A DNA stretch of 19,051 bases, taken from contig JAGMDB010000092.1 of NCBI GenBank assembly GCA_023128875.1, positions 1 to 19,051 on the forward strand. Direction: 5' to 3'. The DNA is from Dehalococcoidia bacterium. Lineage in GTDB: Bacteria; Chloroflexota; Dehalococcoidia; GIF9; AB-539-J10. Below the pieces are notes generated by a model, which had not been told where the DNA came from, did not search any database, and saw only the letters and a program-made list of their open reading frames with translations. A program made the position numbers and the translations under genes. The stretch's first letter is position 1, and every line of letters starts with the position of its first letter. Shown one piece after another: positions 9,601 to 15,852 of this stretch.

Positions 9601-9803
9601 TCCTGGAGATTATGTTTTTTAATGACTCTGTCAAAAATTTTATAGAGATTTTCTTCCCCTGCAGAAGCAATACACCCACTTCCCCTGCACATCATGATAC
9701 TGATCTTCCGTGTATCGTCTTTTGTTAAGGGGCGCCTATCCATGCGTCTGTCCAATTTCGGCTTGTATTCGTCTCTTATTTTTATCAGTTCTTCAATGTT
9801 CAT
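6684..9803 (-). CDS. NuoF-GltD fusion: NADH dehydrogenase (HydB/HndC-like) subunit fused to glutamate synthase small-subunit-like oxidoreductase
   Basis: A single 1039-residue frame joins two enzymes. N-terminal half: thioredoxin-like [2Fe-2S] domain (Cys 39, 44, 77, 81), then the NuoF core with FMN/NAD-binding GLRGRGGAGFPTG (191-203), CNADEGDPGAYMNR (221-234), GSGAFVCGEETAL (306-318) and a [4Fe-4S] site (Cys 483, 486, 489, 529). C-terminal half, from about 555: GltD-type cysteines (including 572, 576, 615, 619, 623), FAD-binding IAIVGSGPAGLSAAYDL (664-680), NAD(P)H-binding VIVIGGGNSAMDC (about 792-804) followed by VYRRER (818-823), and a terminal CLRC (1031-1034). The bacterial-ferredoxin tail usual in HydB is replaced by GltD. 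Role inferred: electron exchange between FdhA and NAD(H), with a second flavin for NADP(H) or ferredoxin. It starts 9 bases after nuoE, with an AAGGTGA ribosome site. Confidence 0.9.
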   Translation of the reverse strand: MNIEELIKIRDEYKPKLDRRMDRRPLTKDDTRKISIMMCRGSGCIASAGEENLYKIFDRVIKKHNLQDKVEVVPTGCQGLCEKGPIVVIHPGGTLYTRVQGKDIEEIIQKHVINKEIVERLLFFDPVKKRKVVSLYDMDFYAKQTRRVLHNNGLIDPMIIEDYIASEGYFALGKALQMGQEEVIEEVKKSGLRGRGGAGFPTGVKWSFAFKAKGNQKYIVCNADEGDPGAYMNRSELEGNPHAVLEGMAIAGYAIGASKGYIYVRAEYPLAVETLKVALDQARKYGFLGQNIFSTDFNFDIELFLGSGAFVCGEETALLASLEQKRGNPRPRPPFPANEGLFGKPTVINNVGTLSNIPLIIRNGASWWSSVGTEGTKGTKVFSLTGKINNTGLIEVPMGISLGEVVFDIGGGILNGKKFKAVQLGGPSGGCVPAEYLNMSIDYESLKEIGSMMGSGGMVVLDEDSCMVDTARFFLEFDKDESCGKCLPCRRGLPLMIDTLTKITEGKGKIEDLEALENLAKGIEKTALCALGQTAANPTLSTIRHFRDEYEAHIIDKVCPAGICAALFRTKCQNACPVNQDAPTYLALVKEGKFEEAYKVIRQTNPLPLVLGRVCNHPCESKCERGNLDEPIAIRHIKRFVADYAYANHFEYNPQSKQMRDERIAIVGSGPAGLSAAYDLVIDGYRVTIFEALPAAGGMLAVGIPEYRLPNSILNYEIEQIKKMGVEIKLNTHIETIEGLFSKGFKAVFLAIGAHGERKMDIPGENLEGVYWGVEFLRNANLGKQVELGKSVIVIGGGNSAMDCARVAKRMGADVRIVYRRERKDMPAIEEDIEAAEQEGIKIDCLSIPIGIMGDGKVSKVKCARMELREFDRSGRKKPYKIEGAEYVIEADAVIESIGQFPESDFLDDDKIKLAKNRTIVVDQRTLATNMEGVFAGGDAVSGPLTVIDAVAAGQRAVSSIKRYLRGEALGPIPEREDHERYQIPFAPDEDPQEKPRVKIKESDVEIRTANFQETTSNYSKEEAMEEAERCLRCDAELS

Positions 9804-9812
9804 AGTTTCACC

Positions 9813-10292
9813 TTAGTTATATTTCTCCAATACCTCTTTTACTTTTGCTGGTTTCATCCTTCCGTAAACTTTACCGTCCACAGTTATCACTGGCCCAATT
9901 GCGCAACACCCCAAACACCTGATTACCTCCAGCGAAAATCTCCTGTCGACAGTGGTTTGCCCTGGTTCTACTTTGTATTTCTTTCTTATTTCACCTAAAA
10001 TATCCTTGGCGCCTCTAACATAACAGGCAGTTCCCATGCAGGCAGTTACGCTATGTTTTCCTGGAGGAAATAACCTGAAGAAATTATAAAAACTCACAAT
10101 TCCGTATACTTTACTTATGGGTACATTTAATCTGTCTGCAATTAGCTTCTGCCCTTCCAGTGGGACATACCTAAGCTGGCTCTGTATTTCCTGTAATACT
10201 TTCACTAACTGGCCCGGATTCTCTCTGTTACTCTTGATGATGTTGTCGATTGTTGCGATCTCATCTTTTGTCAATGCGCTAACTTTCTCCAA
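9813..10292 (-). CDS. NuoE/HydC-like [2Fe-2S] subunit of the formate dehydrogenase complex
   Basis: The 159-residue protein has the NuoE (24-kDa) thioredoxin-like fold signature: a helical N-terminus, VPISKVYGIVSFYNFF (57-72), and the [2Fe-2S] ligands CX4C (Cys85, Cys90) and CX3C (Cys126, Cys130 in RCLGCCAIGP). Its length is normal. It starts with TTG, supported by a strong AGGAGGT five bases upstream. It is the first gene of the leftward operon, followed after 9 bases by the NuoF-GltD gene. In related soluble hydrogenases and formate dehydrogenases this subunit pairs with the NuoF subunit and takes part in electron transfer near FMN. Here it is expected to be part of a cytosolic NuoE/NuoF-GltD/FdhA complex. 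Confidence 0.93.
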   Translation of the reverse strand: MEKVSALTKDEIATIDNIIKSNRENPGQLVKVLQEIQSQLRYVPLEGQKLIADRLNVPISKVYGIVSFYNFFRLFPPGKHSVTACMGTACYVRGAKDILGEIRKKYKVEPGQTTVDRRFSLEVIRCLGCCAIGPVITVDGKVYGRMKPAKVKEVLEKYN

Positions 10293-10297
10293 ATTTT

Positions 10298-10304
10298 ACC
10301 TCCT
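10298..10304 (-). promoter_or_regulatory. ribosome binding site fixing the TTG start of nuoE
   Basis: Minus-strand AGGAGGT is seven bases of perfect anti-SD complement, placed five bases before the TTG at 10292. No ATG or GTG alternative keeps the family N-terminus with comparable spacing, so this site decides the start. Confidence 0.8.
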
Positions 10305-10347
10305 GCTCTTTATCTGAACCTCATATGAGCTTAATTGCAAAGGCTAC

Positions 10348-10376
10348 ATTATTTCATTTTGCGCTACCTAAATCAA
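10348..10376 (-). promoter_or_regulatory. candidate promoter of the nuoE-nuoF/gltD-fdhA operon
   Basis: On the minus strand TTGATT (10376-10371), a 17-bp spacer and AATAAT (10353-10348) match the sigma70 consensus at 4/6 and 5/6. The predicted start near 10341 gives a leader of about 48 bases. The match is moderate, and an upstream activator site would fit it. Confidence 0.4.
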
Positions 10377-10383
10377 TAGCATT

Positions 10384-10404
10384 GACACGGCATAGTGCGG
10401 TGTC
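10384..10404. promoter_or_regulatory. 21-bp dyad in the divergent fdh/fdhD region, candidate operator
   Basis: GACACGGC, five bases (ATAGT) and GCGGTGTC form an inverted repeat with arms matching at 7 of 8 positions. A further ACAC half-site follows at 10411-10414, giving GTGT-N7-ACAC. The dyad centre is about 53 bp upstream of the predicted nuoE start and about 106 bp upstream of the fdhD one. That is a plausible position for an activator serving the leftward operon. The regulator is unknown and not encoded in the window. Confidence 0.4.
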
Positions 10405-10465
10405 CAGGATACACTATACAAATCGGGCGCTTAGGCTACAGGGCTGCATTGCGCAATATAAAAGC

Positions 10466-10493
10466 TTGAAAGAAAACAGAGGCAGTGTAGAAT
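10466..10493 (+). promoter_or_regulatory. candidate promoter for fdhD-mobA
   Basis: TTGAAA (10466-10471, 4/6), a 16-bp spacer and TAGAAT (10488-10493, 5/6) lie about 55 bases before the fdhD ATG. The leader is about 49 bases and contains a GGAGA ribosome site. Confidence 0.4.
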
Positions 10494-10548
10494 ATATGGC
10501 AAATTCGGCTAATAAGAGGGCTGGAGAACAGGTGTTAGGAGAGATGCC

Positions 10549-11253
10549 ATGGCAGAATTAGCAACGGTTGAAATACAAAGAGTATCAAATCAACATGGGA
10601 AAGTTGACTCGGATGCAGTCATTTTTGAGGCTAAAGTTCTTCTTATGCTCAATGGCAAGAGCTACAAGTCGTTCTATTGTTTACCAACTTACCTAGAGGA
10701 GATGGTCCGGGGATATCTAATCTCTGAGGGAGTATGCAGCCTATGTGACATAAAGGGTATAAAAGCTAGGCCACATGGGGAGAGATTTGTGGTTGAAGCT
10801 GTCATTAACAGCCGCAACATAAAACTGGATGAAATCAAATCAGCGATAAAGATAAGTATAGCTGATATCTGGGCAGCAGCAGAGAAGCTCAATGAATCCA
10901 GTATTCTATTCAGGGAGACCGGAGGCACTCATGTCGCCGGGATACTCAACAGGCGTGATTCAGTCTTTGCTGAGGATATAAGCAGGCACTGCGCCATAGA
11001 TAAGTCCCTTGGCCTTGCATTCCAGAAAGATATGAGCATTGCTAGGAGTGTACTAATAGTATCATGTAGGCAGACAGCATCAACGATCAGTAAAGCAATC
11101 TATAGCCGAATCCCTATAGTGGTAAGTACCTCAGCCGTTACCGGCCTGGCTATAAAGAGTGCACGGCAGTATGGCATAACCCTTATCGGATTTGCTAGAG
11201 AACACAGATTCAATATTTATTCTCATAAAGAAAGAGTCATCGGGAGCGGCTAG
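10549..11253 (+). CDS. fdhD: FdhD-family formate dehydrogenase accessory protein, lacking the cysteine loop
   Basis: FdhD passes sulfur from a cysteine desulfurase to the Mo/W-bis-MGD cofactor of formate dehydrogenase. The family frame is clear: LLMLNGKSYKSF.CLP..LEEMVRGYLISEGV (from about residue 31), TGGTHVAG (about 123-130), EDISRHCAIDKSLG (about 143-156), a VLIVSCR segment, VVSTSAVTGLA and TLIGFAR...FNIYSH near the end. At 234 residues it is about 25 shorter than usual. The missing part is the mid-protein segment that holds the CGxCG-type sulfur-carrying cysteines; none occur between residue 67 and the TGG motif. A CSLC pair sits earlier, at 63-66, where relatives have none that I recall. 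It is either a divergent FdhD with relocated chemistry or an impaired one. The ATG at 10549 follows AGGAGA. The gene is divergent from the formate dehydrogenase operon and 42 bases ahead of mobA. Confidence 0.85.
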   Translation: MAELATVEIQRVSNQHGKVDSDAVIFEAKVLLMLNGKSYKSFYCLPTYLEEMVRGYLISEGVCSLCDIKGIKARPHGERFVVEAVINSRNIKLDEIKSAIKISIADIWAAAEKLNESSILFRETGGTHVAGILNRRDSVFAEDISRHCAIDKSLGLAFQKDMSIARSVLIVSCRQTASTISKAIYSRIPIVVSTSAVTGLAIKSARQYGITLIGFAREHRFNIYSHKERVIGSG

Positions 11254-11295
11254 CCCGGGTATGAACCTAATCGATAGATTCTTCAGGTATGCGGG

Positions 11296-11892
11296 ATGGT
11301 GACATCAATTGTCCTTGCTGGTGGGAAAAGCCTGCGGCTGGGCAGGTGTAAAGCAATGGAGACTATCTGCGGCCAGAGCCTGGTCAAGCGTGCTATCGAA
11401 AGGCTGAAGACAATGAGCAACCAGATTCTGATAGTAACCTCTCAAGAGCAGCCTGACCTTCCAATCACTCGTGAGGCAGAAATTGTAGAAGATATTTATC
11501 CTGGCAAGGGGCCTCTGGGGGGTATATATACAGGACTGCTTGCTTCTGAGCTTCCCTATAGTATCGTTGTTGCCTGTGATATGCCTTTCCTTAATGTTGA
11601 GCTATTGCGTTATCTGATTGAATTATCCGAGGGCTTTGATGCTGTTATCCCCCGATTAGAAGAGGGGAAAATTGAGCCTCTCCACGCTGTATATTCACGG
11701 AAGTGCATAAATACAATAAGAGCAGAATTGGAGTGTGATCACTTGAAGATCAGCCAAGCGCTTGACATTCTGCGTGTCAGGTATGTCGAGCGGGAGGAAT
11801 ATCACAGATTTGACCCTCAGCTTTTAAGCTTTTTCAATATAAATTCCCTAGCGGATTTGAAACAAGCCGCTGCGATTGCCATGAAGGAGTAG
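11296..11892 (+). CDS. mobA: molybdenum cofactor guanylyltransferase
   Basis: The 198-residue protein has the MobA nucleotidyltransferase signature at its N-terminus: IVLAGGKSLRLGRCKA (residues 5-20), equivalent to LAGGxSxRMGxxK. The Mg-binding VVACDMPFL block lies at about 92-100. MobA joins GMP to molybdopterin to give the dinucleotide form that FdhA binds. Position between fdhD and hypF and next to formate dehydrogenase fits this role. Where many family members have Asp before the P-loop-like Lys, this one has Cys (RCK), a small oddity. Related MobA-like cytidylyltransferases cannot be wholly excluded, but bis-MGD demand from FdhA favours guanylylation. The ribosome site before ATG 11296 is weak (CAGG/CGGG). 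Confidence 0.85.
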   Translation: MVTSIVLAGGKSLRLGRCKAMETICGQSLVKRAIERLKTMSNQILIVTSQEQPDLPITREAEIVEDIYPGKGPLGGIYTGLLASELPYSIVVACDMPFLNVELLRYLIELSEGFDAVIPRLEEGKIEPLHAVYSRKCINTIRAELECDHLKISQALDILRVRYVEREEYHRFDPQLLSFFNINSLADLKQAAAIAMKE

Positions 11893-12024
11893 AATTAGCT
11901 TTGGAAATGGAAGCGACTTGAATATTACCCTCTAGAAGACAAGAAAACGAAATAATTTATCGTTTACCTGTAAGTTCGTCACATAGATAGGTGGCCTGAC
12001 CTGGTTTGAATAGATAGATAATAA

Positions 12025-14403
12025 ATGAGGCATAAGTTACGTATGGCTAAAACAAAAAATCCGCGGCTTGCTCATATCAGCGTTCGTGGTGTAGTTCAAG
12101 GAGTAGGCTTTAGGCCCTTTGTCTACGGGCTAGCAATTAAGCACGATTTAAAGGGATGGGTATACAACACCTCCGAGGATGTTAAGATTGAGGTAGAAGG
12201 GAAAAGTGAGGCCGTCAAACAGTTTCAATTAGAGCTTAAGACAAAAGCTCCTCCCCTAGCTCATATCGAAGATACAACCACTACCTACCGCCATCCCATT
12301 GGCTATAAAAAGTTTGAGATCCGCCATAGCGTTGCTGTGGAGGGAAAATACCAGCTTATCTCTCCAGATATTGCTACCTGCCAGACTTGTTTAAGTGAAC
12401 TGCTAAATCCCAATGATAGACGCTATCGTTATCCTTTTACTAACTGCACTAACTGTGGGCCACGCTTCACCATAATTGAGAGCATGCCTTATGACCGCCC
12501 AAAAACTACCATGCACCATTTTCACATGTGCCCCCAATGCCAGGCTGAGTATGATAATCCTTTAGACCGCCGTTTCCACGCTCAACCAAACGCCTGCCCG
12601 AAATGTGGCCCCCGGGTTAAGCTGGTCGATGCACAGGGTAAGGAAGCTGTTGCACAGAAAGCAAAGCAAGCCCACTCAGATGCCATAGCCATTGCCAGCC
12701 AGCTTCTAAAGGAAGGAAAAATTATTGCCATCAAAGGACTGGGGGGATTCCTCTTGGCTTGCGATGCCACTAATGAATGGGCGGTTAACACATTGCGCCA
12801 CAGGAAAAAACGCTCCTCTAAACCATTCGCCATAATGGTATCCGACATAGACGAGGCTAAAAGGCATTGCTACGTCTCACCAAGTGAGGAGAAATTACTC
12901 ACCTCCACAGAAAACCCCATTGTACTTACAAAGTGGAAAAGTGATTCATCTGTATCGCGTGAGGTAGCTCCAAATTTAGAATATCTAGGAGTCATGCTGC
13001 CTTATACGCCGTTGCATCACACTCTGCTTAGAGACACTCAATTGCCATTAGTGATGACCAGTGGCAACCTAAGTGAAGAGCCCATTGCTAAGGATAACGA
13101 TGAAGCTTTGAGAAGGCTCTCGGGAATCGCCGATTATTTCCTGATTCATAATCGGGATATTTATTCCCGCTATGATGACAGCGTAGCCATGGTGGAAAAG
13201 GAAACGTGCCAGCTTGTGAGGCGAGCTCGCAGCTATGCTCCCTACCCCATCACCCTGCCTTTTAAGGCTAAACAAGTGCTTGGCTGTGGCGCTGCAATGA
13301 AGAACACGTTTTGCCTGACTAAAGACAGCTATGCTTTCCTGAGCCAGCACATTGGAGATTTGGAAAACTGGGAGACTATGGAGCATTTCATTGACACCAT
13401 CTCCCTTTACAAAAGACTATTTCACATCAAACCTGATTTAATTGCCTGCGACCTTCACCCTGATTACCTTTCCACTAAATACGCTCAAGAACTGGGGAGA
13501 GCCTTCGCCAACGGTCAGGACAGCGTTGGGATAAAACTCATTCCCGTGCAGCATCATCACGCCCACATTGCTAGCTGCATGGCAGACAACGGGTTAGAAG
13601 CCTCAGTTATAGGAGTTGTCTTTGATGGAACAGGATTGGGCAGTGATGGGCATATCTGGGGAGGAGAATTCCTGGTGGCTGACTATCAAAGTTTTAGTAG
13701 GATGGGACATCTGGAGTATCTACCTTTGCCCGGAGGAGATGCGGCGATAGAAAGGCCTTACCGCACTGCCATCGCCTATGTTCTTAGCCTTCTGGGAGAA
13801 AATGCGCTGAGTGGACTGGCTTTTGCGGAACAAGTTAACGAGGTTGAAATCAGTATTATTAAGCGCCAAATCGAAACGAGGCTGAATTCACCATTAAGTT
13901 CAAGCATGGGGCGCCTGTTTGATGCTGTATCAGCACTGATAGGTATAAGAGATAGAATAGATTATGAAGGACAAGCGGCTGTAGAGTTAGAAATGGCTGC
14001 CTATCCTTGTGATGGCCAGAAGCACAACGAGGAAGCAACTTCTGAGCAAAACTACCCATACCACATAATGGAGGATAAAGGGGTGAGGCTCATAAAGCTA
14101 GACGACCTTCTCTCAGCAATAATCGGAGATTTAAGCCAGGGCATGCCTCAAGGTAGAATATCCATTAAATTCCACAACACCGTGGCTCAGATGACAAACG
14201 AGATGTGCCAGCTAATAACTAATGAAACCAGCATTAAGCGAGTGGCTTTAAGTGGTGGCGTATTCCAAAATCGGTTACTGCTCAGAAAGACAATTAACTT
14301 ACTGGAAAACAATGGTTTCCAAGTATTTACCCATAGGCAAGCGCCCTGTAATGATGGTGGTATCGCCTTAGGGCAGGCAGTTATTGCCAATTTCGCTGAA
14401 TAA
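12025..14403 (+). CDS. hypF: [NiFe] hydrogenase maturation carbamoyltransferase
   Basis: HypF converts carbamoyl phosphate and ATP to a carbamoyl adenylate and moves the carbamoyl group to the C-terminal Cys of HypE, the source of the cyanide ligands. All domains are present in 792 residues. The acylphosphatase domain contains VRGVVQGVGFRPFVYGLA (20-37). Two zinc fingers follow (Cys 119/122/141/144 and 169/172/191/194). The YrdC-like domain has IAIKGLGGFLLACDA and later VMTSGNLSEEPI. The Kae1-like domain has CDLHPDYLSTKYA, HHHAHIASC near 510, GVVFDGTGLG, VALSGGVFQNRLL and CNDGGIALGQA. ATG 12025 lacks a clear ribosome site; ATG 12043, with GAGG 11 bases upstream, would remove six residues and keep all motifs. 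A 132-bp gap separates it from mobA with no clear promoter. Confidence 0.96.
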   Translation: MRHKLRMAKTKNPRLAHISVRGVVQGVGFRPFVYGLAIKHDLKGWVYNTSEDVKIEVEGKSEAVKQFQLELKTKAPPLAHIEDTTTTYRHPIGYKKFEIRHSVAVEGKYQLISPDIATCQTCLSELLNPNDRRYRYPFTNCTNCGPRFTIIESMPYDRPKTTMHHFHMCPQCQAEYDNPLDRRFHAQPNACPKCGPRVKLVDAQGKEAVAQKAKQAHSDAIAIASQLLKEGKIIAIKGLGGFLLACDATNEWAVNTLRHRKKRSSKPFAIMVSDIDEAKRHCYVSPSEEKLLTSTENPIVLTKWKSDSSVSREVAPNLEYLGVMLPYTPLHHTLLRDTQLPLVMTSGNLSEEPIAKDNDEALRRLSGIADYFLIHNRDIYSRYDDSVAMVEKETCQLVRRARSYAPYPITLPFKAKQVLGCGAAMKNTFCLTKDSYAFLSQHIGDLENWETMEHFIDTISLYKRLFHIKPDLIACDLHPDYLSTKYAQELGRAFANGQDSVGIKLIPVQHHHAHIASCMADNGLEASVIGVVFDGTGLGSDGHIWGGEFLVADYQSFSRMGHLEYLPLPGGDAAIERPYRTAIAYVLSLLGENALSGLAFAEQVNEVEISIIKRQIETRLNSPLSSSMGRLFDAVSALIGIRDRIDYEGQAAVELEMAAYPCDGQKHNEEATSEQNYPYHIMEDKGVRLIKLDDLLSAIIGDLSQGMPQGRISIKFHNTVAQMTNEMCQLITNETSIKRVALSGGVFQNRLLLRKTINLLENNGFQVFTHRQAPCNDGGIALGQAVIANFAE

Positions 14404-14501
14404 ACTCCCAAGACAAGAGCAAGGAACCCCAAACCATAATCCCTGCTAGCCCGAAGTTGCGTCCTATCAAATACCATGACAACAGCACAAGGTTGGTACG
14501 G

Positions 14502-14530
14502 TTGTATTGTTCAGTAAGATTAGCTAAAAT
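14502..14530 (+). promoter_or_regulatory. possible promoter immediately before hypC
   Basis: TTGTAT (14502-14507), a 17-bp spacer and TAAAAT (14525-14530) resemble a sigma70 promoter. The start would be near 14537, only about 7 bases before the hypC ATG, giving a nearly leaderless message. It may be chance in an AT-rich gap. Confidence 0.25.
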
Positions 14531-14543
14531 GACCAACAAAGTT

Positions 14544-14774
14544 ATGTGTCTTGCAGTGCCAGTAAGAGTTATCTCCAAAGAAGGTGACGCGGCGGAAACA
14601 GAGATCGCCGGGGTGAGACGCTTGGTTAGCATTGCCCTAACCCCGGAAGTAAAAGTGGGAGATTATGTGTTGCTCCACACGGGTTATGCCATAGGCATTG
14701 TAGATGAAGCGGAAGCCAAGGAAACCTTAAAGCTCCTGGAGGAAATAGTAAGCCTCAGTGAAGCTCATCGATGA
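14544..14774 (+). CDS. hypC: [NiFe] hydrogenase maturation chaperone HypC
   Basis: The 76-residue protein of the HypC/HupF family begins MCLAVPVRV. After removal of Met the N-terminal Cys2 binds iron and the partner HypD, so the start must be the ATG at 14544. The in-frame ATG at 14529 and earlier starts would bury the Cys and are rejected, even though no strong ribosome site precedes 14544. The middle part matches the family fold: AGVRRLVSIALTPEVKVGDYVLLHTGYAIGIVD-like beta barrel (residues 22-54), then a helical tail ending LLEEIV. HypC shuttles the Fe(CN)2CO unit between HypCD and the hydrogenase large subunit. Its last 17 bases overlap the start of hypD, implying coupled translation and the usual HypC:HypD stoichiometry. 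Confidence 0.92.
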   Translation: MCLAVPVRVISKEGDAAETEIAGVRRLVSIALTPEVKVGDYVLLHTGYAIGIVDEAEAKETLKLLEEIVSLSEAHR

Positions 14775-15852
14775 GTACCAAAATAGCGCACTAGCTAGAA
14801 AACTGGCCATCAGAATCGCTAATCGCTCCGCTAAGCCGATCAGGTTAATGGAATTCTGTGGTGGACATACTCATGCCATAATGAGATATGGAATCCGCCA
14901 ATTATTGCCTGAGACGGTGGAAATGAGAGCAGGGCCAGGTTGCCCTGTATGTGTTACAGCAACTGCTGATTTGGATAAAGCTATTGCCATGGCTCACTTA
15001 GCCGGTGTCATCATCACCACTTTCGGGGACATGATGAGAGTTCCTGGCAGCCACTCCAGCCTACAGCAAACAAGGGCTGAAGGAGCAGATATACGAGTTA
15101 TCTATTCCGCTATGGATGCTGTGGAAATAGCCAGAAGCAACCCACAAAAATCGGTCATCCTCATAGGCATCGGCTTTGAAACCACAGCACCAACCATAGC
15201 TGCCTCTACAATCAAAGCACAGAAAGAAGGCATTGAAAATTTCTATGTCCTTTCCCTGCTCAAATTAAGCCCGCCGGTGATGAAGGCGATACTGGAGCTT
15301 GGCGAGGTAAGGCTAGACGGCATTATCTGCCCTGGACATGTCAGCGTTATAATCGGCTCCTATCCCTATGAATTTATCCCCAAGAACCATAATGTTGGCT
15401 GTGTTATCTCGGGCTTTGAACCTTTAGATATCTTGCTATGCATAGACAGACTGGTGGAACAAATTGAAAGCGGCCAGCCAAAAGTGGAAATAGCGTATCG
15501 CCGTGGAGTAAAGCCTGAAGGCAACGAAAAAGCCTTAGAATTGATGGGGGAGGTTTTTGAAATTGCTCAAGCTAACTGGCGGGGAATCGGGGTTGTGCCT
15601 CAAAGCGGCTTAAGGGTTAGCCAAAAATATGAGCATTTTGATGCTGACAATCTCTTTCGGCTAAACTTGAAACCTACCGGGGAGCCTAAAGGGTGTCGTT
15701 GTGGCGAGATACTCCGTGGCATAGCCACACCTCCTGAGTGTGGACTTTTCGGCAAGGTTTGCACTCCAGAGAAGCCTATAGGTCCTTGCATGGTCTCAAG
15801 CGAAGGCGCTTGCGCTGCTTATTATAAATATGGTGGGATAAGCTATGAGTGA
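14758..15852 (+). CDS. hypD: [NiFe] hydrogenase maturation protein HypD
   Basis: HypD is the 364-residue scaffold with a [4Fe-4S] cluster on which, together with HypC, the Fe(CN)2CO group is assembled. It shows FCGGHTHAIMRYG (33-45), GPGCPVC (59-65), TTFGDMMRVPGS (87-98) and GFETTAPT, the three conserved HypD blocks. The C-terminal cysteine-rich cluster has Cys 313, 315, 328, 335, 344 and 352. It uses a GTG start at 14758; translation from there gives the family N-terminus MKLIDEYQ, and no other in-frame start precedes the first motif. A GGAGG sequence lies 15 bases upstream, rather far, so coupling to hypC translation probably helps. It overlaps hypE by 8 bases. Confidence 0.96.
   Translation: MKLIDEYQNSALARKLAIRIANRSAKPIRLMEFCGGHTHAIMRYGIRQLLPETVEMRAGPGCPVCVTATADLDKAIAMAHLAGVIITTFGDMMRVPGSHSSLQQTRAEGADIRVIYSAMDAVEIARSNPQKSVILIGIGFETTAPTIAASTIKAQKEGIENFYVLSLLKLSPPVMKAILELGEVRLDGIICPGHVSVIIGSYPYEFIPKNHNVGCVISGFEPLDILLCIDRLVEQIESGQPKVEIAYRRGVKPEGNEKALELMGEVFEIAQANWRGIGVVPQSGLRVSQKYEHFDADNLFRLNLKPTGEPKGCRCGEILRGIATPPECGLFGKVCTPEKPIGPCMVSSEGACAAYYKYGGISYE

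Noticed and set aside
10325..10561. 78-codon open frame on the plus strand in the nuoE-fdhD gap.
   Set aside because: It covers the promoters and dyad, has no recognisable motif or good ribosome site, and overlaps the fdhD start.
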